This document shows, piece by piece, positions 1 to 5,055 of a DNA stretch of 5,854 bases. Below the pieces are notes generated by a model that did not search any database, had not been told where the DNA came from, and saw nothing but the letters and a program-made list of their open reading frames with translations. The DNA lies in the NCBI GenBank assembly GCA_018334735.1, contig JAGXLK010000187.1, positions 1-5,854 of the forward strand, given 5' to 3'. The number at the start of each line of letters is the position of its first letter. Position 1 is the stretch's first letter. Both the position numbers and the translations under genes were made by a program. The stretch comes from Planctomycetota bacterium (GTDB lineage: Bacteria; Planctomycetota; Brocadiia; SM23-32).

Positions 1-336
1 GTTTACGAGCGGCTTAAAGAGGCGGAACGGGGCCGAGAGACGTTGTTTATTCCGCTCATAGTTCTGATCGAGACCATCTGGGTTCTGGAAAGCGGCTATG
101 GAAAGTCCCGGGAGGCAGTGGTCGGATCAGTCGAGGATTTGCTGAGGATGCCCATTTTTGAGGTGGAAAAGAGGGAGGCGGTTGAGAGAATGGTCATAAA
201 TTCAGAGGATTATCCGGCCGACCTGGCCGATCTTCTCATCGCGCATTCAGCGCAGCTCAGCGGATGTGAGGGGGGAATAAGTTTGGACAAAAAAGCCTGT
301 GGATTGCCCTTTTTTGAACTGCTTCAGAAGCTCTGA
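1..336 (+). CDS. PIN-domain ribonuclease toxin, VapC-like (5' end outside window)
   Basis: The reading frame is open from base 1 and ends at TGA 334-336, so only the last 111 codons are present and the start lies to the left of the window. The visible part matches the C-terminal two thirds of a PIN domain. It has a conserved acidic helix (IETIWVLESGYG), a central helix with the third catalytic acid (ADLADLLIAHSA) and the final strand with the fourth acidic residue (SLDKKA, where many relatives have TFDKKA). The first catalytic Asp, near the N terminus of the family, is off-window. PIN-domain VapC proteins are Mg2+-dependent RNases that cut RNA in the cytoplasm and are normally held in check by a VapB-type antitoxin encoded just upstream; that partner would be outside the window. 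No frameshift is visible. The family call is firm; toxin activity is inferred. Confidence 0.85.
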   Translation, partial: VYERLKEAERGRETLFIPLIVLIETIWVLESGYGKSREAVVGSVEDLLRMPIFEVEKREAVERMVINSEDYPADLADLLIAHSAQLSGCEGGISLDKKACGLPFFELLQKL

Positions 337-505
337 AACGGCTAACCCGCTTTTCTCAGTGTGCCGTCTCATAGGAGCCGGACAATAACATCTCTCTGCT
401 GAACATAGGTTTACAACTTTTCAGGGGCCACTCAGAGGGCTTAGAGGCGCTTTTCACGTAAGTATTCGGTGAGCCACGTTGGTTTTTCTTCGGTAGGCCG
501 GGGCT

Positions 506-555
506 CCTCCGACCCTGTGCAGGAGGTTTTATGGGCGGCGGTAAAAACGCAGCCC
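506..555. repeat. Two adjacent inverted repeats
   Basis: CCTCC (506-510) pairs with GGAGG (522-526). GGGCGGCG (533-540) pairs with CGCAGCCC (548-555) with one mismatch around a 7-nt A-rich loop. They open a run of dyads that continues to about 734. Function unknown. Confidence 0.45.
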
Positions 556-607
556 TCCGGCAGATCTCCCGGCAAAACAGCAGAACAACCAACGGCAGGT
601 CCGCCTC

Positions 608-700
608 AAGTCCAGTTTCGCCCGCTCAATAGCGGGCTCAGCTGAACTCGAGTCTCAATCCCCGCGAGCGGACTGGACTTCAGCCGGAGGCTGGAGTTCA
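608..700. repeat. Nested inverted-repeat cluster, possible structured element
   Basis: An outer perfect 9-bp inverted repeat, AAGTCCAGT (608-616) with ACTGGACTT (672-680), encloses a perfect 7-bp hairpin GCCCGCT-CAAT-AGCGGGC (620-637) and a short CCG-CGAG-CGG hairpin (662-671). A further hairpin CAGCC-GGA-GGCTG (681-693) follows directly. TGAACTC (643-649) is also complementary to GAGTTCA (694-700), which would compete with the outer stem. Transcribed from either strand this could fold into a branched RNA. It matches no RNA family I recognise, and a mobile or repetitive palindromic element is equally possible. Confidence 0.5.
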
Positions 701-878
701 GAACGCGGTCCATAAACCAACGGCCCCGCGCGGGTGGAGGCAACGGATTAACGAACATTCTGCGGGGGGTTGTATTGTCGAATCCTACTTTATAGAAGAC
801 ACTTGCGATGGCACGCCCCCCCATTCCGCCCTTAATCGCCCGGCAAATCCGTCAATCCGTTGGGGATGGATGCTCGAT

Positions 879-1032
879 GTTCAAGGTTCAAGATTCAAAG
901 TTACCAGTCGCTGTTCCCAATTGTTTTGTCGTTAAATCCGTCGCTGCCCTCTGTTCTCTGATCTCTGTCTTTTGCCGTCACTCGTTAAACATCCCTCGTT
1001 TTTCGTTGCTCGTCCGTCGTCTCCCATCCTGC
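879..1032 (+). repeat. Degenerate heptamer-period array
   Basis: From 879 the sequence has GTTCAAG twice and then ATTCAAA. From 949 to 1032 it divides without a gap into twelve 7-mers: CTCTGTT, CTCTGAT, CTCTGTC, TTTTGCC, GTCACTC, GTTAAAC, ATCCCTC, GTTTTTC, GTTGCTC, GTCCGTC, GTCTCCC, ATCCTGC. From the third unit on, nearly every unit ends in C while the rest drifts. The middle part (906-948) is less regular. The array lies just upstream of the promoter of the PerR-type gene. The CTCTG units recur at 4814-4848. Confidence 0.6.
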
Positions 1033-1073
1033 GCACCATGATCGGTCTTTTTAATCAAAAAACGGGAAAAGCC

Positions 1074-1102
1074 TTGACAGGGACCTTATTCGGATTTATT
1101 CT
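1074..1102 (+). promoter_or_regulatory. Putative promoter of the PerR-type regulator
   Basis: A perfect -35 TTGACA (1074-1079) is followed after 17 nt by TATTCT (1097-1102), a 4-of-6 match to the -10 box, about 36 nt before the start codon. The spacer and -10 region contain a direct repeat of TTATTC (1086-1091 and 1096-1101) with a 10-bp period, about one helical turn. This AT-rich stretch could be an operator for autoregulation, but it is not a clear match to the PerR box palindrome. Confidence 0.6.
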
Positions 1103-1138
1103 TAATAGGTAGCGACAACGATCAAAGGGCGTGAAATA

Positions 1139-1585
1139 ATGACATCAGAAGACACCTCCATTGAAAGATTCCACAATCAATGCCGGGAGGCCGGTTACAG
1201 GGCAACTGCGCAACGAACGCAAATATATCGCGAAGTCATCAGGGCCAGCGGACACCCCGATGCGGAAACCGTCTACGAGAACGTAAGTGCGCAGTACCCG
1301 TCGATCTCCCGTGATACTGTTTACCGCACGCTCTCGTTGCTGGATCAACTCGGAATAATTTCTCAGGTCAGTCTTCTGAATGATCGAGCTCGGTTCGACC
1401 CGAGGACGGATCAGCATCACCACTTCATCTGCGCTGAGTGTGGCGCAATTTTTGACTTTACCAGTGAGGAAGCGGACAACCTGCCGCTGCCCGACACGGT
1501 GAAGTCGTTTGGCAGAATACATTCTCACCGCGTGCAGGTACGCGGTGTCTGTAATCGATGCAACCAGGAGACGGAACAGGTCTGA
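1139..1585 (+). CDS. perR: PerR-type Fur-family peroxide-responsive repressor
   Basis: This 148-residue cytoplasmic regulator of the Fur family has an N-terminal winged helix (about 10-85, recognition helix near SRDTVYRTLSLL) and a C-terminal metal-binding dimerisation domain. Structural zinc ligands form two CxxC pairs, C98/C101 and C138/C141. The regulatory-metal residues H39, D87, H93, H95 and D106 line up with H37, D85, H91, H93 and D104 of Bacillus subtilis PerR, and the cysteines with C96, C99, C136 and C139, all with the same +2 offset. Asp rather than Glu at the last position is the PerR-type residue linked to peroxide sensing by histidine oxidation. The ATG at 1139 is preceded by AAAGGG nine bases upstream. 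The next gene encodes a Dps-like ferritin, a typical PerR target. Family is certain; the PerR rather than Fur or Zur role is strongly suggested but not proven. Confidence 0.88.
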   Translation: MTSEDTSIERFHNQCREAGYRATAQRTQIYREVIRASGHPDAETVYENVSAQYPSISRDTVYRTLSLLDQLGIISQVSLLNDRARFDPRTDQHHHFICAECGAIFDFTSEEADNLPLPDTVKSFGRIHSHRVQVRGVCNRCNQETEQV

Positions 1586-1594
1586 TCAGTGAGA

Positions 1595-1641
1595 CACATG
1601 TGACGTACCCGTACGCAGGGAACCACCTGTAGTGGTCACCC
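1595..1641. promoter_or_regulatory. Three consecutive dyads between perR and the Dps-like gene
   Basis: The 100-bp spacer contains CACATGTG (1595-1602), CGTAC-CC-GTACG (1604-1615) and ACCAC-N5-GTGGT (1622-1636). The last can be extended by GGG (1618-1620) with CCC (1639-1641) across a small internal loop. A run of seven T residues (1651-1657) lies nine bases beyond, too far for a standard terminator but compatible with weak attenuation. These could be operator sites or an attenuating hairpin; no strong promoter was found in this spacer. Confidence 0.35.
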
Positions 1642-1685
1642 TTGAACGTATTTTTTTCCTCTCGCATCAACTGGAGTGTAATATT

Positions 1686-2237
1686 ATGGCAGAAGTTGCT
1701 CGCAAAATGGTCGTAGATGCTGGCGTCGATGTCGATAAACTACTGGACAAGCTGATTGCCAACGCATCAGCAGAGTTCACCACTTTCTTCTACTACACGC
1801 ACCTGCGTTACAATCTAATCGGACTGGAGGGCGAGGGTCTGAAACAGATTGCGGAAACCGCTCGCATTGAGGACCGCAATCACTTTGAAGCCCTGCTGCC
1901 CAGAATCTACGAACTGGGCGGGGAAATTCCGAATGACATGAAGAAATTTCATGACATGTCGGGATGTCCACCGGCGACATTGCCAGATGATCCCACGGAT
2001 GTGAACGCCATCCTGGAGGTGCTCGTCAACGCCGAGCGATGTGCGGTCCGGCAATATACCGGTGTTTGCAACATGACCCAGGGGAAGGATCATCGCACCT
2101 ATGCGCTGGCCGAGGCGATCCTGAACGAAGAAGTGGAGCACGAGTCGTGGTTCAGCGAATTTTTGGGGGAAGGTCCCTCCGGGCACTATCTGCGCGAAGG
2201 CGAAACCTCTCCATTCGTCCGCAAATTCATGCGCTGA
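1686..2237 (+). CDS. Dps-like ferritin-fold protein (DPSL/thioferritin type)
   Basis: A 183-residue ferritin-like four-helix protein. Candidate di-iron ligands sit in the expected helices: E30 (SAEFTTFFYY), E62 with H66 (RIEDRNHFEAL), E117 (NAERCAVRQY) and E149/H152 (EEVEHESWFSEF). Cysteines C94, C119 and C128 fit the buried cysteine pair that separates DPSL-type proteins from classical Dps. Members assemble into 12-subunit cages that oxidise Fe(II) with peroxide and store the mineral, protecting DNA from Fenton chemistry. The frame is open from an in-frame upstream TTG/GTG region, but ATG 1686 is chosen because GGAG (1673-1676) sits nine bases before it and family proteins start with a similar short N terminus. 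It follows the PerR-type gene in the same direction, which fits peroxide-controlled expression. The C terminus (GEGPSGHYLR, SPFVRKFMR) looks complete. Confidence 0.87.
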   Translation: MAEVARKMVVDAGVDVDKLLDKLIANASAEFTTFFYYTHLRYNLIGLEGEGLKQIAETARIEDRNHFEALLPRIYELGGEIPNDMKKFHDMSGCPPATLPDDPTDVNAILEVLVNAERCAVRQYTGVCNMTQGKDHRTYALAEAILNEEVEHESWFSEFLGEGPSGHYLREGETSPFVRKFMR

Positions 2238-2243
2238 TAACAA

Positions 2244-2792
2244 TCAACTCATCGTTCCCGCCCCCGTGGGGCGGGGCCAGCAAGCTGGCGCTTCGTCGCA
2301 AACTTCATCGCGCACTCTGCCGTCCGTACGCCGTTGCGTCGGGCGAAAAACGGGCTCGTCCATCGAGATTTCAACCATCACACGGACGTGAGGTTTGCGG
2401 TGCCAGGGAAGGCTTGCCCGGATTGTGAATGCTTCCTGGCCGCCTGGATGCGGTTCACGTTCTGTGTACCTTTCGCACTCGAAGGCGACGGGTGCATATT
2501 CATCAAGGAGTTTTGCAGCCTTGCGGCAAGCTGTGCGCACACTTTCTTCCATTTCATCGTTGGTCGGGACATCATCTATACTCGTAAAATCCAGGTCTTC
2601 AGAAAAACGGTATTGTCCGAAATAGCACTTTTTCAATGCTGTGCCGCCTTTAAAGATAACCGTATCTCTTAATCTGTCGGTCCGGGAAATCCCAGCAAGA
2701 ACCCAGGACAACACGTAATCCCGCTCCAGTGTCTCCCACCTGATCCCAAGCCGCTCGCGGGCCCCCTCCAGTCTTGTACGCAAAGGTTTCAC
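2244..2792 (-). CDS. abiEii: AbiEii/AbiGii-family nucleotidyltransferase toxin, 3'-truncated
   Basis: This is the toxin half of an AbiE type IV toxin-antitoxin pair. The first 150 or so residues are typical: a leader helix (RLGIRWETLERDYVLSWVLAGI, about 14-35, with one-residue spacing as in relatives), motif I KGGTALKKCYF (48-58), the metal-binding SEDLDF (64-69) and the acidic strand VMVEISMDE (138-146). From about residue 153 the homology stops. The remaining 30 residues are encoded by a repeat element, and the C-terminal motifs expected in the family (the conserved Lys/Arg helix and the RDxYDL-like segment) are absent. At 182 residues it is well short of the usual 250-300. GTG 2792 is chosen because it overlaps the antitoxin stop (GTGA) and has GGGGAGG eight bases upstream. 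An in-frame ATG at 2831 is less likely. The gene is probably a non-functional remnant. Confidence 0.85.
   Translation of the reverse strand: MKPLRTRLEGARERLGIRWETLERDYVLSWVLAGISRTDRLRDTVIFKGGTALKKCYFGQYRFSEDLDFTSIDDVPTNDEMEESVRTACRKAAKLLDEYAPVAFECERYTEREPHPGGQEAFTIRASLPWHRKPHVRVMVEISMDEPVFRPTQRRTDGRVRDEVCDEAPACWPRPTGAGTMS
2257..2289. terminator. Strong double stem-loop after the Dps-like gene
   Basis: A perfect 8-bp stem CCCGCCCC-CGT-GGGGCGGG (2257-2275) begins 20 bp after the stop codon. It is followed immediately by GCCAGC-AA-GCTGGC (2276-2289). It is well placed to end transcription of the Dps-like gene or protect its mRNA, but there is no T tract, so a factor-independent terminator is doubtful. 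On the opposite strand the same bases code for the aberrant tail of the truncated AbiEii toxin. The paired hairpins recur around 4982-5011. Confidence 0.4.
2257..2337. repeat. Dispersed paired-hairpin repeat, copy A
   Basis: About 80 bp comprising a GC-rich hairpin, a second hairpin built on CAGCAAGCTGGC, a GTCG-containing linker and the 12-mer GTACGCCGTTGC (2326-2337). The same order of parts is found at 4978-5050, which ends in the identical 12-mer. Copy A occupies the place where the 3' part of the AbiEii toxin gene should be, and homology to the toxin ends at its right edge. Confidence 0.5.
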
Positions 2793-3697
2793 GAGTCGAT
2801 CCTCCCCGGAAGATTCTCCTGGATCATCCATTCCCCATCACAGGGACCCTTCCGGGGACCGCTGGGATCAAGCGGCTGGTACCGCGTAACTTCCACCTCT
2901 TTCAATTCCGCAAGATCCGCCCCATCGACGCCCGCGCGACTCAGAACCCAGCCCAATCGTCTGGCCGTAGCCTTGTCCAGGCGCAACCCATAGGACACGA
3001 TTTGATGCACGTCGATGGTATCGACGGCCCTTTGGAAAGCACTGAGCACCTCGGCAAAATCCCCACAGTACTGAGGCATAGTAAGCCCGTCGATGAGAGT
3101 TCGTTCACGGTCAGTTACCGTTATCCTGGCATCATCCAACCAGATCTTCTCCGTTCCAAAAAATCGTTCCGGCCGGACACGGATAAATTGATATCGACAA
3201 CCGGCAACCGGATACCCCGCACCTCCCTGCCGGTCCCCGTCGTCCCTGGCACGTGGGACTGACGATTCACTCGTGGTGAGCACAAAAACCCGGGCGGGCA
3301 TCTGATCGGTCATACCGTGATAGTGCATGGCCGACCAATGGCTGATTGCTGCCGGATCAACGAGATACATAGCGACCTCGAACTCATGTGCCGGATTCAC
3401 CCCGGGCAGCGCGGAGGATATCCCATACAGGCCGCGTCGCAGCGAAACAAGCCAGCCGTTCTGTCGCAGGTGATGAAGCGCTTCAAGGAGATAAGACTCC
3501 TTCATATCAACCCGAGAACATAATTCGCGGGCACGATCGGTCGTGAAAATCCGATCTCCCTCCCTGGCCAATTCCCGGATCAACTCCACGCCCACGCGCG
3601 AGTTTTTGTGCTCCTTCTTTCCCTGTTCACCACGGGTACCACTGCCGCCCTGATCCTCTTGTGAGCTGCTTTGAGCTGCGCCATTTCTGCCGTTCAT
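2789..3697 (-). CDS. abiEi: AbiEi-family antitoxin and autorepressor of a type IV TA system
   Basis: A 302-residue cytoplasmic DNA-binding antitoxin. After a hydrophilic, low-complexity N terminus (about 1-34, rich in G, S, Q, E and K), residues about 36-93 form a winged helix-turn-helix ending in the typical RRGLYGI. Then comes the AbiEi core (AMYLVDPAAISHWSAMHYHG, FFGTEKIWLDD, ITVTDRERTLIDGL) and the usual C terminus (YQPLDPSGPRKG, WMIQENL). AbiEi neutralises the AbiEii nucleotidyltransferase without stable complex formation and represses its own operon. ATG 3697 is preferred over an in-frame ATG eight codons upstream because GGAGG (3705-3709) lies seven bases before it. The stop overlaps the toxin start by four bases. 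The gene appears complete although its toxin partner is broken, so it may survive only as an autoregulated DNA-binding protein. Confidence 0.9.
   Translation of the reverse strand: MNGRNGAAQSSSQEDQGGSGTRGEQGKKEHKNSRVGVELIRELAREGDRIFTTDRARELCSRVDMKESYLLEALHHLRQNGWLVSLRRGLYGISSALPGVNPAHEFEVAMYLVDPAAISHWSAMHYHGMTDQMPARVFVLTTSESSVPRARDDGDRQGGAGYPVAGCRYQFIRVRPERFFGTEKIWLDDARITVTDRERTLIDGLTMPQYCGDFAEVLSAFQRAVDTIDVHQIVSYGLRLDKATARRLGWVLSRAGVDGADLAELKEVEVTRYQPLDPSGPRKGPCDGEWMIQENLPGRIDS
2801..2807 (-). promoter_or_regulatory. Ribosome binding site deciding the AbiEii start
   Basis: GGGGAGG on the minus strand lies eight bases before GTG 2792 and inside the end of the antitoxin gene. It supports translational coupling of toxin to antitoxin and the GTG start over the upstream ATG. 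Confidence 0.75.
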
Positions 3698-3704
3698 TGG
3701 ACAA

Positions 3705-3709
3705 CCTCC
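3705..3709 (-). promoter_or_regulatory. Ribosome binding site deciding the AbiEi start
   Basis: A perfect GGAGG on the minus strand, seven bases upstream of ATG 3697. The alternative upstream ATG at 3721 has no comparable site, and starting there would place this motif inside the coding sequence. Confidence 0.75.
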
Positions 3710-3728
3710 AATTATCTCCATATATTCC

Positions 3729-3762
3729 GCATATGCTTATTATATGCTGTTCATTTGACAGC
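3729..3762. promoter_or_regulatory. Two overlapping inverted repeats, likely AbiEi operator
   Basis: GCATAT-N7-ATATGC (3729-3734 and 3742-3747) covers the -10 box. GCTGT-N7-ACAGC (3746-3750 and 3758-3762) fills the spacer up to the -35 box. Both have 7-bp spacers, and their centres are 16 bp apart. AbiEi proteins are known to repress their operon by binding inverted repeats in the promoter, so these are the natural candidates. The two arm sequences differ, so they may not be equivalent sites. Confidence 0.6.
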
Positions 3763-3767
3763 GTCAA
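3739..3767 (-). promoter_or_regulatory. Strong sigma70-type promoter of the abiE operon
   Basis: On the minus strand TTGACG (3767-3762) is separated by exactly 17 nt from a perfect TATAAT (3744-3739), 41 nt upstream of the antitoxin ATG. It is the best promoter in the window and is still intact although the operon's toxin gene is damaged. Confidence 0.85.
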
Positions 3768-3893
3768 AGTAATGTCGTATTATCCGCACACCCGACTCGA
3801 CCCCCAACCTCCCTGCGGCCCGCCGGTATTAGCAACGCCTTTATTTCACCACAGATACCCCGCTGGGCTTGCCCGGCCATGCCTGAGGCAGAT

Positions 3894-3929
3894 AAACCCC
3901 GCGACTGCGGGGACAACGGCAGGGGTTTT
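3894..3929. terminator. Terminator-like double stem-loop in the divergent spacer
   Basis: CCCCGC-GACT-GCGGGG (3897-3912) is a perfect 6-bp hairpin. AAACCCC (3894-3900) can alternatively pair with GGGGTTT (3922-3928). Reading plus, the second pairing is followed by a T-rich TTATTATTA; reading minus, the short hairpin is followed by TTTATCT. It lies between two outward-facing promoters and follows no gene, so it may insulate them or be a dispersed palindromic repeat. Confidence 0.4.
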
Positions 3930-3943
3930 ATTATTATCGGCTG

Positions 3944-3972
3944 TTGGTTACCATTCGTCCGTCGTTTATAAT
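3944..3972 (+). promoter_or_regulatory. Putative promoter of the GrpB-family gene
   Basis: A perfect TATAAT (3967-3972) with a weak -35 TTGGTT (3944-3949) at 17-nt spacing, 67 nt before the start codon. It points away from the abiE promoter. Confidence 0.45.
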
Positions 3973-4039
3973 TCGTTGGGATACCTTTCTGGATGTCCGC
4001 GGTATCGTTCCCCTGTCATCACCACGTAAGGCTCTGCTC

Positions 4040-4645
4040 ATGACATCATCGGAAACCCTTCAAGACAAAGTAGAACGGGTGGTCAACGAACCCGTTCGGT
4101 TCACCTCCTACAATCCGCACTGGCCGGATATGTTCGATAGGGAACGTGAACTGCTCATCCGCATTCTCCCCGATGATCTCATCAACCGCGTGGAGCATTT
4201 CGGAAGCACCGCCGTTCCGGGCTTGCCCGCCAAACCCGTGATCGACATTCTCGTGGAAGTGTCCGATTTAGACCAGACGCGACAACGCATCGTGCCGGTC
4301 CTGGAAGACAGAGACTACGAATATTTCTGGCGTCCCACCTGGGGCGACGACACCCCTCCTTTTTACGCGTGGTTCATCAAACGGGACGCCGCGGAAGAAC
4401 GAACCCACCACATTCACATGGTCGAACCCGATTTCCCCCACTGGGATCGTCTGCTCTTCCGCGACTACCTGATCGATTGTCCCGAGGTTGCACAGGAATA
4501 CGCCACGCTGAAACGAACACTCTACCGTCGCCATCGGGATGACCGAATCGCCTACACCGAAGGGAAAACGGATTTTGTGAAGAAAATCACGGACAAAGCG
4601 CGAGAATATTATCGAGGGCAAGATCTGGAAGCCGGTAGTCGATAG
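4040..4645 (+). CDS. GrpB-family protein (nucleotidyltransferase superfamily)
   Basis: A 201-residue soluble protein with the hallmarks of the GrpB (UPF0157) family. It has an entry motif FTSYNPHWPDMFDRE (21-35), the signature EHFGSTAVPGLPAKPVIDIL (52-71), the HHIHMVE strand and a C-terminal segment with FRDYL, YATLKR and AYTEGKTDFV. The GS plus downstream acidic arrangement places the family in the nucleotidyltransferase fold; in some actinobacteria this domain is fused to dephospho-CoA kinase. The substrate and physiological role of the stand-alone form are not established. ATG 4040 is chosen because TAAGG (4027-4031) lies eight bases upstream and the family starts close to the YxPxWP motif; the open frame extends 32 codons further but without homology. 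The gene is flanked by long non-coding spacers and seems monocistronic. Confidence 0.9.
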   Translation: MTSSETLQDKVERVVNEPVRFTSYNPHWPDMFDRERELLIRILPDDLINRVEHFGSTAVPGLPAKPVIDILVEVSDLDQTRQRIVPVLEDRDYEYFWRPTWGDDTPPFYAWFIKRDAAEERTHHIHMVEPDFPHWDRLLFRDYLIDCPEVAQEYATLKRTLYRRHRDDRIAYTEGKTDFVKKITDKAREYYRGQDLEAGSR

Positions 4646-4717
4646 CGGAACGACAAAGTCATTGTCCCCCACCGGCGGGCCCCAGGCAGGATGCCAGCTA
4701 TACTCCCGCCTCCAAAA

Positions 4718-4753
4718 AATCGCAATCCTAATCGTGATCATAGTCGTAATCGG
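4718..4753 (+). repeat. Degenerate hexamer array
   Basis: Six consecutive 6-mers: AATCGC, AATCCT, AATCGT, GATCAT, AGTCGT, AATCGG. The TC core stays in the same phase through all six units. Confidence 0.6.
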
Positions 4754-4813
4754 CCGTGTGTTCCGTCAAGCCGTTGCCCCTATCTTCGCAACTTCATAGT
4801 TTCCCAGCTTCCT

Positions 4814-4939
4814 ATCTGTCCTCTGTCCTCTGTCCTCTGACCTCTGTCCGTTCCGCCGTTGCCGTATCGCCGTTCGCCTGTGCCGTTGTCGTTCCTGACC
4901 TCTGACGTCTGACCAACCGATCACGGCTTACCGGTCACC
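4814..4939 (+). repeat. Degenerate heptamer array with changing unit families
   Basis: Eighteen consecutive 7-mers can be read in one phase. The first are ATCTGTC, CTCTGTC (twice), CTCTGAC and CTCTGTC. These pass into CCGTTSC/CGTATCG-like units, then ACCTCTG and ACGTCTG, then GATCACG, GCTTACC and GGTCACC. The unit sequence changes several times while the period stays at 7. CTCTGTC is also a unit of the array upstream of the PerR-type gene. Confidence 0.65.
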
Positions 4940-4977
4940 CGATCACCGGTCGTTCGCCGTTCCCTGTCGTTCTTCGT

Positions 4978-5050
4978 TTTTCCCCGCGGGGCGCGGGATC
5001 AGCAGGCTGGCACGTCGTTGCCGTTGATCTGTTCGCCTGTACGCCGTTGC
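4978..5050. repeat. Dispersed paired-hairpin repeat, copy B
   Basis: The perfect palindrome CCCCGCGGGG (4982-4991), then CAGC-AG-GCTG (5000-5009), a CGTCGTTG linker and the 12-mer GTACGCCGTTGC (5039-5050). The order and spacing match 2257-2337, and both hairpins are kept although stem bases differ. Here it sits among heptamer arrays in non-coding DNA. Confidence 0.5.
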
Positions 5051-5055
5051 TGTCC

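Larger units (their letters stand above)
337..1138. other. Long intergenic region without a supported gene
   Basis: About 800 bp between the PIN gene and the PerR gene. Short open frames occur on both strands, but none has a recognisable domain or a convincing ribosome binding site. The left half (about 480-740) is rich in inverted repeats, the right half (about 879-1032) is a degenerate 7-nt periodic array, and the last 65 bp hold the promoter of the regulator. No tRNA, rRNA or known riboswitch was recognised. The segment 337-480 shows nothing I can interpret, and no clear terminator follows the PIN gene. Confidence 0.6.

Noticed and set aside
608..700. Integron attC site
   Set aside because: The hairpin layout is suggestive, but no paired core sites of the RYYYAAC/GTTRRRY type were found at the ends, and no integrase or gene cassette is nearby.
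356..824. Two minus-strand open frames (about 78 and 72 codons)
   Set aside because: No recognisable domain, skewed composition, and their bases are accounted for by inverted repeats; no convincing ribosome binding site was seen.
879..1032. CRISPR array
   Set aside because: Units are 7 nt and degenerate; there are no 24-40 nt repeats with unique spacers and no cas genes.
808..1041. Plus-strand open frame of 77 codons over the heptamer array
   Set aside because: It is produced by the low-complexity pyrimidine-rich repeat; its translation shows no domain.
2829..2831. Upstream ATG as the AbiEii start
   Set aside because: It would overlap the antitoxin by 43 bp and adds residues without homology; the GTG at 2792 has a better ribosome binding site and the usual 4-nt overlap.
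3661..4029. Plus-strand 122-codon open frame across the abiE promoter region
   Set aside because: It runs through promoters and hairpins, overlaps the antitoxin start and has no recognisable domain.
4646..4700. Terminator after the GrpB gene
   Set aside because: A GC-rich stretch around 4667-4682 has no clean stem and no following T tract.
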